Counted from the stretch's first letter, positions 34,443 to 43,859 are shown. The stretch: DNA of 64,000 nt from Cellulosimicrobium arenosum (GCF_014837295.1 NZ_JACYHB010000001.1:124001-188000); one strand, 5' to 3'. Notes: generated by a model from the sequence alone, not told the origin. Made by a program: numbers and translations.

Positions 34443-34916
34443 GTGATCCCCCGTACCCATCGCGACGCACGTCCGCGCGCCGCCGCCCTGCTCACCGCCA
34501 CCCTGCTCGCCGCGGGCCTGCTCGCCGGCTGCTCCGACAGCACCGAGCCGGGCGCGTCGGCCTCGACCGAGACGACGCAGGACCAGCAGGACGAGACGTC
34601 CTCGGACGCACAGGACGAGTCGCCCGCACCCGTCGACGACGACGCGACCTCGACGGGCGACGCGTCCGAGGGGCTCGGCTACCCCGGCGAGGACGGGCGG
34701 ACCGCGCTCGAGCTCCTCCTGGAGGCCGACCCCACCGCCGAGGTCGTCGGCGAGGGCGAGGAGGCGTACGTCGTCGGGATCGGTGGACACTCGGCCGACG
34801 AGGCGAAGAACGAGTTCTGGGCGCTGTACTTGAACGGTGAGATGGCGCAGGTCGGCGCCGGAGTCCTCGACACCACGACGGGAGACGAGATCGAATGGAA
34901 GCTCGAGACCTACTGA
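34443..34916 (+). CDS. Lipoprotein with transcobalamin-like DUF4430 domain
   Basis: The 157-residue product has a lipobox LAGC around residue 24-27, an acidic Ser/Thr/Asp linker of about 55 residues and a C-terminal domain with FWALYLNGEMAQVGAGVLDT, then GDEIEWKLE. That end pattern (W-x-Y-x-N-G ... G-D-x-I-x-W) is characteristic of DUF4430, the transcobalamin C-terminal-like fold found in surface proteins that bind cobalamin or other small ligands. Its stop overlaps the next gene, a membrane protein of the ECF S-component type, by 22 bp. Together they look like a two-gene uptake pair. Confidence 0.72.
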   Translation: MIPRTHRDARPRAAALLTATLLAAGLLAGCSDSTEPGASASTETTQDQQDETSSDAQDESPAPVDDDATSTGDASEGLGYPGEDGRTALELLLEADPTAEVVGEGEEAYVVGIGGHSADEAKNEFWALYLNGEMAQVGAGVLDTTTGDEIEWKLETY

Positions 34917-35473
34917 CCCGCTGGTGGCGGCCGGCGATCGTCGTCGCCCTCGCCGCGCTCGCGGTCGTGTGGCGGCTCGTCCGTCAGGACCTGGGCGGCC
35001 CGCCGAACCTCGAGCTGATCACGTCCGCCACGTTCGTCGCGACGGTGCTGCTGCGCACCCGCTGGGCCTTCGTCGTGCCGCTCGCCGTGACGGTGGTCTC
35101 CGACCTCGTGCTCGGCAACACGTCGATCGCGCTGTTCACGTGGAGCGCGTGGCTCGTCATCGGGCTCGCCTCGTACCTGGTGCGCGACACCCACGGCTGG
35201 GGGCGCATCGGTGCAGGCGCGGCGTTCGGCGTCGGCGGCTCGCTGTGGTTCTTCGTCTGGACGAACCTGGGCGTCTGGTTCCAGGGCCGTGGCACGTTCT
35301 ACCCGGCCGGCTGGGACGGGCTGATGGCGAGCTATGTGGCGGGCCTGCCGTTCCTGCGCACGATGCTGGTCGGCAACCTCGTCCTCGTCCCGCTCGCCGC
35401 GGTGGGCACGCTCCTCGTGGAGCGGCTCGAGGCTTCGCACGGCCTCGCCGCGCTGCCTGCCCGCACAGCCTGA
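34895..35473 (+). CDS. Putative ECF transporter substrate-binding (S) component
   Basis: The 192-residue membrane protein has five to six predicted helices, an internal VVSDLVLGNTSIAL motif and no nucleotide-binding domain. Size and topology fit the S components of energy-coupling-factor transporters (the DUF6580-like group, from memory). The start overlaps the DUF4430 gene by 22 bp, with GGGAG ten bases upstream of the ATG. No EcfA or EcfT gene lies in this window, so shared modules must be elsewhere if it is an ECF system. The substrate is not shown by the sequence; cobalamin is an inference from the neighbour. Confidence 0.6.
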   Translation: MEARDLLTRWWRPAIVVALAALAVVWRLVRQDLGGPPNLELITSATFVATVLLRTRWAFVVPLAVTVVSDLVLGNTSIALFTWSAWLVIGLASYLVRDTHGWGRIGAGAAFGVGGSLWFFVWTNLGVWFQGRGTFYPAGWDGLMASYVAGLPFLRTMLVGNLVLVPLAAVGTLLVERLEASHGLAALPARTA

Positions 35474-35587
35474 CGCCTGACCTGAGCCGCCGGGTTCAGG
35501 ATCCCGTCGCGGGCCCCGACGGTCCGCAGTCGACCTCATGAACGGGGCGTGACCGAGGCCCTCGGCCGCCGTCCGTCCGCCGGATCG

Positions 35588-36247
35588 TCACGGTGCTTCC
35601 TCGTGGTCGTGCTCGACGCCGCGGTCGGGTGCGCCCATGTCGCCCGTCCCGGGCATGCCGGCTGCGAGCCCGTAGCGCAGGAGAACCGTGCCCGTGGGGC
35701 TTGCCGCCGGTGGTTCGAGGAGGGCGAGGTTGGTGGGCACCGCGCCGCCGTCGAACACGGTCTTGCCGACCCCGAGCACGATCGGGTGGATCCAGAGGTC
35801 GAGCCGGTCGAAGAGCTTGTCGCGCAGCAAGGACTGCACCAGGTTCAGGCTGCCGACGACCTTCACGTGCTCGTGCCGGTCGCGGACCTCGCGGGCCGCG
35901 ACGGCCAGGTCTGGGCCGAGATGTGTGCTCCCGGCCCAGGACAGGTCGGGTGTTCCGCGCGAGGCGACGTACTTGGGGATGCGGTTGAACAGCGCGGCGA
36001 AGTCGTCGTCCTGACCGCCCTCCTGGCGGGGCCAGTACGCGGCGAAGATGTCGTAGGTGCGGCGTCCGAGCAGGAGGGCGTCCGTGCCCTCGTAGGCTGC
36101 GTCGATCTGCGCCCCGGCGACGTCGTCGAGCAACGGCGCCTGCCAGCCACCGAACGGGAACCCGTTCTCAGGATCCTCCTCCGGCCCGCCGGGCGCCTGC
36201 CCGACGAGGTCGAGAGTGGTGAACAGCTCGATCTCGATCGATCCCAT
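35588..36247 (-). CDS. RibD C-terminal/dihydrofolate reductase-like protein
   Basis: The 219-residue product has the fold signature of the bacterial DHFR/RibD-C superfamily: SIEIELFTTLDLVGQ at the start, ALLLGRRTYDIFAAYWP, VKVVGSLNLVQSLL for the NADPH region and LDLWIHPIVLGVGKTVF. Members reduce pterin- or riboflavin-precursor-like substrates using NADPH; the actual substrate is unknown. The C-terminal 30 residues are an acidic tail. The ATG at 36247 is preceded by GGAG at seven bases; the longer frame from 36280 is less likely. It is convergent with the ECF-type gene. Confidence 0.82.
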   Translation of the reverse strand: MGSIEIELFTTLDLVGQAPGGPEEDPENGFPFGGWQAPLLDDVAGAQIDAAYEGTDALLLGRRTYDIFAAYWPRQEGGQDDDFAALFNRIPKYVASRGTPDLSWAGSTHLGPDLAVAAREVRDRHEHVKVVGSLNLVQSLLRDKLFDRLDLWIHPIVLGVGKTVFDGGAVPTNLALLEPPAASPTGTVLLRYGLAAGMPGTGDMGAPDRGVEHDHEEAP

Positions 36248-36369
36248 GGTCTGCTCCGATGCGTCCGTCATCACGGTCACGGGGCAGACCTGGGAGGACT
36301 CGAGAACTCATCGCCCGTGAGCTTCGTCCGTTTCCGCGTGGGCTGAGCGCAGCTACCGTCGTCCTGATC

Positions 36370-39300
36370 TCAGACGCTGTAATACTTGGCTTCGGGATGA
36401 TGCAAGATAAATGCGTCCGTCGACTGCTCCGGATGCAGCTGGAGCTCGTCGGACAGCACGACACCGAGGCGCTCGGGGCGCAGCAGCTCCACGACCTTGC
36501 GACGGTCCTCCATGTCCGGGCAGGCGGGATACCCCAGCGAGAACCTCGCCCCGCGGTACTCGAGCTTGAACATCCCCTCCGCGTCGTCAGGGTCCTCGTC
36601 GGCGAACCCGAGCTCGGAGCGCACGCGCGCGTGCCACATCTCGGCCAGGGCCTCGGTGAGCTGCACCGACAGCCCGTGCAGCTCCATGTACTCGCGGTAC
36701 CTGTTCTCGCCGAACAGCTTCGCCGTCGCGGCCTCGACGCTCGTCCCCATGGTCACGAGCTGGACGGGCAGCACGTCGAACCGGCCGGTCTCCTCGACCC
36801 ACGAGCGCGGCTTCACGAAGTCCGCGAGGCACAGGAACCGGTCGCGGCGCTGCCGGGGGAAGGTGAAGCGCAGCCGCTCGGTGCCCACCGGACCGCCGGA
36901 GCCGCCGTCGGGCCCTTCGTGGTGCGCGACGACGACGTCGTCGCCCTCGGACCACACGGGGAAGTAACCGTAGACGACCGACGGGTCGACGACCCCCTCG
37001 GTGCGGATGCGCTCGAACCACTCGGCCAGGCGCGGGCGGCCCTCGGTCTCGACGAGCTCCTCGTAGCTCGCCCCGTCCTCGCCACGCCCCGGCTTGAGAC
37101 CCCACTGGCCCATGAACGTCGCGCGCTCGTCGAGGAACGTCGCGTAGTCGGCGAGCTGGACGCCCTTGACCAGGCGAGTGCCCCAGAACGGCGGGTAGGG
37201 GACCGGGTTGTGCTCGGCGACGTCGGACCGCGCGGGCAGGTCCTCGTCCGGGGTCTCGGTCACGGTCACGGTGGCGTGGCGGCGCTTCTTGAGCGCCGGC
37301 AGGCCCACCTCGTCGCGGTCGGCGCCACGCGCGACACGCACGAGCGGTTCCATGAGCCGCAGGCCCTCGAACGCGTCGCGCGCATAGCGGACCACGCCCG
37401 GGAACTGGCCGGCGAGGTCGTCCTCGACGTACGTCCTGGTGAGCGCGGCGCCGCCCAGCAGCACGGGCCAGCGCTCGGCGTAGCCGCGCGAGGTCAGCTC
37501 GGCGAGGTTCTCCTTCATGACCACGGTCGACTTCACGAGCAGGCCGGACATGCCGATCACGTCGGCGTCGTGCTCCTCGGCGGCCTCGATCATCGCGGAG
37601 ATCGGCTGCTTGATCCCGATGTTCACGACCGTGAAGCCGTTGTTCGTCAGGATGATGTCGACGAGGTTCTTGCCGATGTCGTGCACGTCTCCGCGCACGG
37701 TCGCGAGCACGATCGTGCCCTTGCTCCCGCTCTGGCCCTCGACGCGCTCCATGTGCGGCTCGAGGTGCGCGACCGCCGTCTTCATCACCTCGGCCGACTG
37801 CAGCACGAACGGGAGCTGCATCTCGCCACGACCGAAGAGATCCCCGACGACCTTCATGCCCTCGAGCAGGTGGTCGTTGACGATGTCGAGCGCCTTCATG
37901 CCCTCGGCGAGCGCGGTGTCGAGGTCGGCCTCGAGGCCCTTGCGGGCGCCGTCCACGATGCGGCGCTCGAGCCGGTCGCCCAGCGGCAGCGCCTCGAGCT
38001 CGGCCGCGCGGGCGTCCTTGAGCGCCGCCGAGTCGACGCCCTCGAACAGCTCGAGCAGTCGGGACAGCGGGTCGTGCGTGAGGTTGCCCTCGTCGTCGTA
38101 CACGCGCCGGTCCCACACGAGGTCGAGCGCGGCCTCGCGCTGGGTGTCCGGGATCTGCGCGAGCGGGAGGATCTTCGCGGCGTGCACGATCGCGGAGTCC
38201 AGGCCGGCCTCGACCGCCTCGTGCAGGAACACCGAGTTGAGCACGGTGCGTGCCGCGGGGTTGAGGCCGAACGACACGTTGGACACGCCGAGCGTCGTGT
38301 GGATGCCGGGGTAGCGACGCGTGATCTCGCGGATCGCCTCGATCGTCTCGATCGCGTCGCGGCGCGTCTCCTCCTGCCCGGTCGCGATGGGGAAGGTCAG
38401 GGCGTCGACGATGATGTCGTCCACCCGCATGCCCCACTCGGACACCAGGGTGTCCACGAGCCGCGACGCGATCGCCACCTTGTGGTCGGCCGTCCGGGCC
38501 TGGCCTTCCTCGTCGATCGTCAGCGCGACCACCGCGGCGCCGTGCTCGACGACCGCCGGCATGACCCGTGCGAAGCGGGACGTCGGGCCGTCGCCGTCCT
38601 CGAAGTTCACCGAGTTCACGACGGCGCGACCGCCCACGAGCTCGAGCCCGGCTGCGATCACCTCCGGCTCGGTCGAGTCGATGACGAGCGGCAGCGTGGA
38701 CGCGCTCGCGAGCCGCGACACGACGCTCCGTACGTCCGCGACGCCGTCGCGCCCCACGTAGTCGACGCACACGTCGAGCAGGTGCGCGCCGTCCCGCGTC
38801 TGGGCGCGCGCGATGTCGACGCACTCGTCCCAGTTCTCGGCGAGCATCGCCTCGCGGAACGCCTTCGAGCCGTTGGCGTTGGTCCGCTCGCCGATCGCCA
38901 GGAACGACGCGTCCTGGTGCAGGTCGGTGTGCGAGTACAGGCTCGCGACGCCGTTCTCCCGCTCGGGGTGGCGCTCGGCCACGCGTCGCCCGCGCACGGC
39001 CTCGACCACGAGGCGCAGGTGCTCCGGCGTCGTCCCGCAGCACCCACCGACCAGGCCCAGGCCGAACTCGTCCACGAACTGCGTGTGCGCGGCGGCGAGC
39101 TCCGGCGGCGTCAGGGGGTAGGACGCCCCGTCCTTGCCGAGCACCGGGAGCCCGGCGTTGGGCATGCAGGTCACCGGCACCTCCGCGTGCCGGGACAGGT
39201 GGCGCAGGTGCTCGCTCATCTCCGCGGGGCCGGTCGCGCAGTTCAGGCCGATCGCGTCGACCTTCAACGCCTGCAGCGTCGTCAGCGCCGCGCCGATCTC

Positions 39301-39930
39301 CGACCCCATGAGCATGGTGCCGGTGGTCTCGACCGTCACCGAGGCGATCACCGGCACCGAGCGACCGACCTCGCGCATCGCCGCGCGCGACCCGTTGACC
39401 GCGGCCTTCGTCTGGAGCAGGTCCTGGCTCGTCTCGACGAGGATCGCGTCCGCCCCGCCGTCGAGCAGCCCTGCCGCCTGGAGCGCGAACGTGTCGCGCA
39501 GGTGCGCGTACGTCGTGTGCCCGAGGCTCGGCAGCTTGGTGCCGGGTCCCATCGAGCCCAGGACCCAGCGTGGGTGGTCGGGGGTGGAGTACGCGTCGGC
39601 GCGCTCGCGCGCGATACGGGCGCCGGCCGCCGCGAGCTCGCGGATGCGGTCGTCGATGTCGTAGTCCGACAGGTTGGACCAGTTCGCGCCGAACGTGTTC
39701 GTCTCGATCGCGTCCACGCCGACCTCGAGGTACTCGTCGTGCACCTCGGCGATGATGTCCGGGCGCGAGACGTTGAGGATCTCGTTGCACCCTTCGAGAC
39801 CTCGGTAGTCCTCCATGGACGGGTTGCGGTCCTGGATCATGGTGCCCATCGCGCCGTCGGCCACGACGACGCGGGTGCGCAGCGCGTCGGCGAAGGCCTG
39901 GGAGCGGGCGTCGGCAAGAGCATCAGACAT
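36370..39930 (-). CDS. metH: Cobalamin-dependent methionine synthase
   Basis: The 1186-residue enzyme transfers a methyl group from methyltetrahydrofolate to homocysteine. Modules in order: homocysteine domain (GAMGTMIQDR at the start, the zinc cysteines in NCATGP and VGGCCG), pterin domain (GERTNANGSKAF), cap, cobalamin domain with DVHDIGKN near 750 supplying the axial histidine, and the AdoMet reactivation domain (VYGYFPVWS). The ATG at 39930 is six bases after TACCCT. The short region upstream has no room for a cobalamin riboswitch. A large open frame on the opposite strand is an artefact of GC-rich codon use. Confidence 0.96.
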   Translation of the reverse strand: MSDALADARSQAFADALRTRVVVADGAMGTMIQDRNPSMEDYRGLEGCNEILNVSRPDIIAEVHDEYLEVGVDAIETNTFGANWSNLSDYDIDDRIRELAAAGARIARERADAYSTPDHPRWVLGSMGPGTKLPSLGHTTYAHLRDTFALQAAGLLDGGADAILVETSQDLLQTKAAVNGSRAAMREVGRSVPVIASVTVETTGTMLMGSEIGAALTTLQALKVDAIGLNCATGPAEMSEHLRHLSRHAEVPVTCMPNAGLPVLGKDGASYPLTPPELAAAHTQFVDEFGLGLVGGCCGTTPEHLRLVVEAVRGRRVAERHPERENGVASLYSHTDLHQDASFLAIGERTNANGSKAFREAMLAENWDECVDIARAQTRDGAHLLDVCVDYVGRDGVADVRSVVSRLASASTLPLVIDSTEPEVIAAGLELVGGRAVVNSVNFEDGDGPTSRFARVMPAVVEHGAAVVALTIDEEGQARTADHKVAIASRLVDTLVSEWGMRVDDIIVDALTFPIATGQEETRRDAIETIEAIREITRRYPGIHTTLGVSNVSFGLNPAARTVLNSVFLHEAVEAGLDSAIVHAAKILPLAQIPDTQREAALDLVWDRRVYDDEGNLTHDPLSRLLELFEGVDSAALKDARAAELEALPLGDRLERRIVDGARKGLEADLDTALAEGMKALDIVNDHLLEGMKVVGDLFGRGEMQLPFVLQSAEVMKTAVAHLEPHMERVEGQSGSKGTIVLATVRGDVHDIGKNLVDIILTNNGFTVVNIGIKQPISAMIEAAEEHDADVIGMSGLLVKSTVVMKENLAELTSRGYAERWPVLLGGAALTRTYVEDDLAGQFPGVVRYARDAFEGLRLMEPLVRVARGADRDEVGLPALKKRRHATVTVTETPDEDLPARSDVAEHNPVPYPPFWGTRLVKGVQLADYATFLDERATFMGQWGLKPGRGEDGASYEELVETEGRPRLAEWFERIRTEGVVDPSVVYGYFPVWSEGDDVVVAHHEGPDGGSGGPVGTERLRFTFPRQRRDRFLCLADFVKPRSWVEETGRFDVLPVQLVTMGTSVEAATAKLFGENRYREYMELHGLSVQLTEALAEMWHARVRSELGFADEDPDDAEGMFKLEYRGARFSLGYPACPDMEDRRKVVELLRPERLGVVLSDELQLHPEQSTDAFILHHPEAKYYSV

Positions 39931-39936
39931 ACCCGC

Positions 39937-39942
39937 AGGGTA
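39937..39942 (-). promoter_or_regulatory. -10 element of metH (leaderless)
   Basis: TACCCT followed by six bases and the ATG at 39930. Confidence 0.5.
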
Positions 39943-40066
39943 GTCGGCGCGGCCCCCGCCGGGACGGGCCGTCCCACCCGTCGGGGAGCACACGGGTGCG
40001 CGGCCCGACGTCCGGGAGGGAGACCGGGTGGCGCGCAATGCGCGTGCCTGACGGCGCGAGCTGGCC

Positions 40067-40072
40067 TAGCGT
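40067..40072 (+). promoter_or_regulatory. -10 element of the GNAT gene (leaderless)
   Basis: TAGCGT followed by six bases and the ATG at 40079. Confidence 0.55.
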
Positions 40073-40078
40073 GGGCGC

Positions 40079-41173
40079 ATGTCCTTCCTCGCGCCGATCG
40101 CGCAGCGCGCCGCGGCGCCCACAGACCTCCCGCCCGTGACCGCCGGCGGGCTCGGGTGGCGTCCCGCCGCGCGCGCCGACGCAGCGGCCCTGCTCACGCT
40201 CAAGAACGAGATCGCGGCCGCCGACGACGAGCCGTACCGCGAGACGATCGCCGAGGTCGAGGACCTGTTCACCGGTGCCTGGCGTGACGTGGAGCGCGAC
40301 TCGCTCGTCGGCGTCGACCGCGCGGGGTCGCTCAGGGCGTGGGCGTTCGTCGACACGGCGCCGGGCGACGTGACGACCGTGCGGGCGTTCCTGAACGGCG
40401 GGGTCCACCCGACGCACCGCGGCATGGGGGTCGGCCGCGAGCTGTTCGGCTGGGAGGTCGCGCGCGGACGCCAGCTCCTGGCGGCGAGCGGCAAGGAGAT
40501 CCCTGGGCGCATCGCGGTCTACGCCGAGGACACCGACCCGCCGGCCAAGCTCCGCCTCTACGAGCGGTACGGCTTCACGGCCCGCCGGTTCTACTCCGAC
40601 CTGCGCCGCGACCTCGCCGGCCCCGTTCCGGACGTCGCGCTCGACGGCGCGCTGCGCGTGGTGCCGTGGAGCGAGGAGCTCGACGAGGCGACACGGCTCG
40701 CGCACAACGACGCGTTCCGCGACCACTGGGGCAGCGAGCCGCGCGACGCGCAGTCGTGGGCGCACGGCCGCAGCGAGTTCGCCCCGCACTGGTCGTATCT
40801 CGTGGTCGACGACGCTCCCGACGTCGAGGCGCTCCTGGCCGACGAGCACACCGATCCGCACACCGCCGCGGCGCTGCGCGCGGGCGGTCCGCTCGTCGTC
40901 GGCTACGAGATGGCCAGCCGCTACGACGAGGACTTCGGCGTCCGCGGCTACACGTTCGGCTACACGGAGCTGCTGGGCGTACGCCGCGCGTACCGAGGAC
41001 GCAAGGTCGCGGTCGCGGCGCTCGCCGCGGGCATGCGCGCGTTCGCCGCGGACGGCATGCAGTACGCGGTGCTCGACGTCGACACCGAGAACCCGTCGGG
41101 TGCGCACGGGCTGTACGCGAGCCTGGGGTACGAGAAGGTCTCCGGGTCGCGGATGTACTCGATCGAGCTGTGA
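40079..41173 (+). CDS. GNAT-family acetyltransferase with two tandem domains
   Basis: The 364-residue product contains two GNAT folds. The first has the acetyl-CoA loop in VHPTHRGMGVGRELF, the second a matching region GVRRAYRGRKVAVAAL followed by the end motif NPSGAHGLYASLGYE. A tandem layout is also found in mycothiol synthase, but the N-terminal strands here do not identify that enzyme and I do not assign a substrate. It is divergent from metH with 148 bp between starts, and both genes appear leaderless. Confidence 0.75.
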   Translation: MSFLAPIAQRAAAPTDLPPVTAGGLGWRPAARADAAALLTLKNEIAAADDEPYRETIAEVEDLFTGAWRDVERDSLVGVDRAGSLRAWAFVDTAPGDVTTVRAFLNGGVHPTHRGMGVGRELFGWEVARGRQLLAASGKEIPGRIAVYAEDTDPPAKLRLYERYGFTARRFYSDLRRDLAGPVPDVALDGALRVVPWSEELDEATRLAHNDAFRDHWGSEPRDAQSWAHGRSEFAPHWSYLVVDDAPDVEALLADEHTDPHTAAALRAGGPLVVGYEMASRYDEDFGVRGYTFGYTELLGVRRAYRGRKVAVAALAAGMRAFAADGMQYAVLDVDTENPSGAHGLYASLGYEKVSGSRMYSIEL

Positions 41174-41182
41174 CGCGCGTCG

Positions 41183-42088
41183 TCACAGGGACGACGCGCT
41201 CAGCGCGTCGCAGTCCTGCAGCGTGCCGCCCTCGTACCCGATCGTGAACCAGCGCTGACGCTGCTCGCTCGACCCGTGCGTCCAGGCCTCGGGGTCCACG
41301 CTGCCCGTCGCGGACTCCTGGATGCGGTCGTCGCCGACGGCGGACGCCGCGGACAGCGCGTCGGCGACCTGCTGGTCGGTGATGGGCTCGAGGAACGTCA
41401 CGCCCGTGTCGGGGTCGACCGTCGTCGCGGCGTGCCCGGCCCACATGCCGGCCAGGCAGTCGGCCATGAGCTCGATCCGCACCGAGTCGGACTCCGGTCC
41501 GGTCCCGCCGCGCTCGGCGGTATCCATCGCGCCCGTCTGCTGTTCGATGTGGTGCCCGAACTCGTGCGCCACGACGTACATGCGGGCGAGGCCGCCGTCG
41601 TTCGCGCCGAAGCGCGAGGTGAGCTCGTCGTAGAAGTCGAGGTCGAGGTACACGGTCTGGTCGGGTGGGCAGTAGAACGGCCCGACGGCGCTCGTCGCCG
41701 CGCCGCAGCCGGTGGAGACCTGGCCGGTAAAGCTCACGACCTCGGGCAGGACGTACTCGACGCCGGCCTGCTCCGGCAGGGCTGACGCCCAGAAGGCGTC
41801 GAGCGACTGGGCCGTCGCGCTGAGCTCGCACTCGCGGTCCGTGTTCGCCTCCTGCGCCGTGCAGTCCCCGACGACCTGCTCCTGGCCCGGTCCGAGCGCC
41901 TCGGAGCCGCTCCCTGCGCCGTCGCTCAGGCCGGTGAGGTCGATCCCGGTCTGACCGCTGAGGAGCACGAGCGCGAGGGTCACGAGCACCGCACCGATCC
42001 CGCCGCCCGCGATCATCGGACCCTTGCGCCGGCCACCGCCCTTGCGCACGCGCCCGCCCTCGAACGAGCCACCTTCCTGGAACGTCAC
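41183..42088 (-). CDS. YpfJ-like neutral zinc metallopeptidase
   Basis: The 301-residue protein has a short cytosolic N-terminus (MTFQEGGSFEGGRVRKGGG), one membrane helix (about 27-44) and an extracytoplasmic catalytic domain with HEFGHHIE as the HExxH zinc site and RIELMADCLAGMW supplying the downstream ligand. I choose the GTG at 42088, six bases after TAGGTT, over the GTG at 42094, because this fits both the leaderless pattern and the family N-terminus. The substrate is unknown. It is convergent with the GNAT gene. Confidence 0.82.
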   Translation of the reverse strand: MTFQEGGSFEGGRVRKGGGRRKGPMIAGGGIGAVLVTLALVLLSGQTGIDLTGLSDGAGSGSEALGPGQEQVVGDCTAQEANTDRECELSATAQSLDAFWASALPEQAGVEYVLPEVVSFTGQVSTGCGAATSAVGPFYCPPDQTVYLDLDFYDELTSRFGANDGGLARMYVVAHEFGHHIEQQTGAMDTAERGGTGPESDSVRIELMADCLAGMWAGHAATTVDPDTGVTFLEPITDQQVADALSAASAVGDDRIQESATGSVDPEAWTHGSSEQRQRWFTIGYEGGTLQDCDALSASSL

Positions 42089-42094
42089 CGGCAC

Positions 42095-42100
42095 AACCTA
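42095..42100 (-). promoter_or_regulatory. -10 element of the metallopeptidase gene (leaderless)
   Basis: TAGGTT followed by six bases and the GTG at 42088. It directly abuts a second GTG, which it argues against as the start. Confidence 0.5.
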
Positions 42101-42154
42101 ACCCCGTGCACCCGCACCGGCCCCCGGTCCGAGCGGCGCGGTCGCCCCGACCCG

Positions 42155-42160
42155 TAGACT
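42155..42160 (+). promoter_or_regulatory. Probable -10 element of the ABC-F gene
   Basis: TAGACT, giving a leader of about 94 nt before the TTG start. It lies inside a GACCC/GGGTC inverted repeat. Confidence 0.35.
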
Positions 42161-42260
42161 CGGGGTCGGCCCACCGCGGGCCGGTCCTGCCCGTGCGCCC
42201 CGAGCGCCGAGGCGACCGGCCGCCGTCGGGCCTCCCCGAACCCCCCGAGAGGACCCCCTG

Positions 42261-43859
42261 TTGATCACCGCCCACGGCGTCGAGCTGCGCTTCGGCGCCC
42301 GCGTCCTGCTGCACGAGGCCACGTTCCAGATCGCCTCGGGCGACCGGATCGGCCTCGTCGGTCGTAACGGTGCCGGCAAGACGACGCTGACCAAGACGCT
42401 CGCGGGGGAGACCCTGACGACGGCGGGGAAGATCACGCGAGGCGGCGACATCGGCTACCTCCCGCAGGACCCGCGCACCGGCGACCTCGACGTCGTCGCG
42501 ATGGACCGGGTGCTCTCGGCGCGCGACCTCGACAAGATCGTGCGGCAGATGCGCGAGACCGAGGGTGCGATGGCGAGCATGGACACCGAGACGCACGAGG
42601 CCGCGATGGAGCGTTACCCGCGGCTCGAGGAACGGTTCCAGGCCGCGGGCGGGTACGCGGCGGAGAGCGAGGCGCACCGCATCACGAGCAACCTCGGCCT
42701 GGACGACCGCGTCCTCGCCCAGCAGCTCGGCACGCTCTCGGGCGGCCAGCGCCGCCGCATCGAGCTCGCGCGCATCCTGTTCTCCGGCGTCCAGACGCTG
42801 CTCCTCGACGAGCCGACGAACCACCTCGACGCCGACTCGATCATCTGGCTGCGCGACTACCTCAAGGCGTACAGCGGCGGGTTCGTCGTGATCTCCCACG
42901 ACAACGACCTCCTGCGCGCGACCGTGAACAAGGTCTTCCACCTCGACGCGAACCGGGGCGAGCTCGACCAGTACAACCTCGGCTGGGACGCGTACCTCAA
43001 CCAGCGCGAGACGGACGAGCGCCGCCGTCGCCGCGAGCGGCAGAACGCCGAGAAGAAGGCCGGCGTGCTGCAGGCCCAGGGCGAGAAGATGCGCGCGAAG
43101 GCCAGCAAGGCCGTCGCGGCGCAGAACATGATGCGCCGGGCCGAGAAGCTCATGGCCGGCATCGAGGGCGAACGGCAGACCGACAAGGTCGCCAAGCTGC
43201 GGTTCCCGAAGCCGGCCCCGTGCGGTCGTACGCCCCTGACCGCGGCCGGGCTGTCCAAGGCGTACGGGTCGCAGGAGGTCTTCGCGGGGGTCGACCTCGC
43301 GATCGACCGGGGGAGCCGCGTCGTGGTGCTCGGGCTCAACGGCGCGGGCAAGACGACGCTCCTGCGGATCCTGGGCGGTGTCGAGAAGCCGGACACGGGC
43401 GAGGTCCTCCCGGGCCACGGTCTGAAGATCGGCTACTACGCCCAGGAGCACGACACGCTCGACATGGACGTGACGGTCGTGGAGAACCTGCGCCACGCCG
43501 CCCCCGACCTCACCGACACCCAGGTCCGCTCGACCCTCGGGTCGTTCCTGTTCTCCGGCGACGACGCGGACAAGCCGACGAACGTGCTGTCCGGCGGGGA
43601 GAAGACGCGGCTCGCGCTCGCGACGCTCGTCGTGTCCGCCGCGAACGTGCTGCTGCTCGACGAGCCGACCAACAACCTCGACCCCGCCTCGCGTGCCGAG
43701 ATCCTCGGTGCGCTCAAGACGTACGAGGGCGCCGTCGTCATGGTCACGCACGACGACGGCGCGGTCGAGGCGCTCGAGCCCGAGCGCGTCCTGCTGCTGC
43801 CCGACGGCGACGAGGACCTCTGGAACGACGGCTACGCCGAGCTCGTCTCGCTCGCCTGA
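42261..43859 (+). CDS. ABC-F family ATPase (ribosome-associated)
   Basis: The 532-residue protein has two nucleotide-binding domains and no membrane part. Walker A motifs are GRNGAGKTTL and GLNGAGKTTLL; the signatures are LSGGQRRR and LSGGEKTR; between them runs a charged linker (RRRRERQNAEKK to MMRRAEKLM) that in ABC-F proteins reaches the ribosomal P-site tRNA. The class includes translation factors and antibiotic-resistance proteins; I cannot say which this is. The TTG at 42261 has GAGAGG nine bases upstream. Its 3' end overlaps that of the convergent SURF1 gene by 28 bp. Confidence 0.9.
   Translation: MITAHGVELRFGARVLLHEATFQIASGDRIGLVGRNGAGKTTLTKTLAGETLTTAGKITRGGDIGYLPQDPRTGDLDVVAMDRVLSARDLDKIVRQMRETEGAMASMDTETHEAAMERYPRLEERFQAAGGYAAESEAHRITSNLGLDDRVLAQQLGTLSGGQRRRIELARILFSGVQTLLLDEPTNHLDADSIIWLRDYLKAYSGGFVVISHDNDLLRATVNKVFHLDANRGELDQYNLGWDAYLNQRETDERRRRRERQNAEKKAGVLQAQGEKMRAKASKAVAAQNMMRRAEKLMAGIEGERQTDKVAKLRFPKPAPCGRTPLTAAGLSKAYGSQEVFAGVDLAIDRGSRVVVLGLNGAGKTTLLRILGGVEKPDTGEVLPGHGLKIGYYAQEHDTLDMDVTVVENLRHAAPDLTDTQVRSTLGSFLFSGDDADKPTNVLSGGEKTRLALATLVVSAANVLLLDEPTNNLDPASRAEILGALKTYEGAVVMVTHDDGAVEALEPERVLLLPDGDEDLWNDGYAELVSLA

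Noticed and set aside
39931-40078. Cobalamin riboswitch upstream of metH
   Set aside because: Only 148 bp separate the divergent starts, the -10 lies six bases before the metH start, and no B12-box or aptamer-like fold is visible.
36259-40287. 1342-codon open frame on the plus strand opposite metH
   Set aside because: Its translation is Arg/Val/His/Gly rich and without domains, and it mirrors the metH codons exactly. Several other long antisense frames here are the same artefact.
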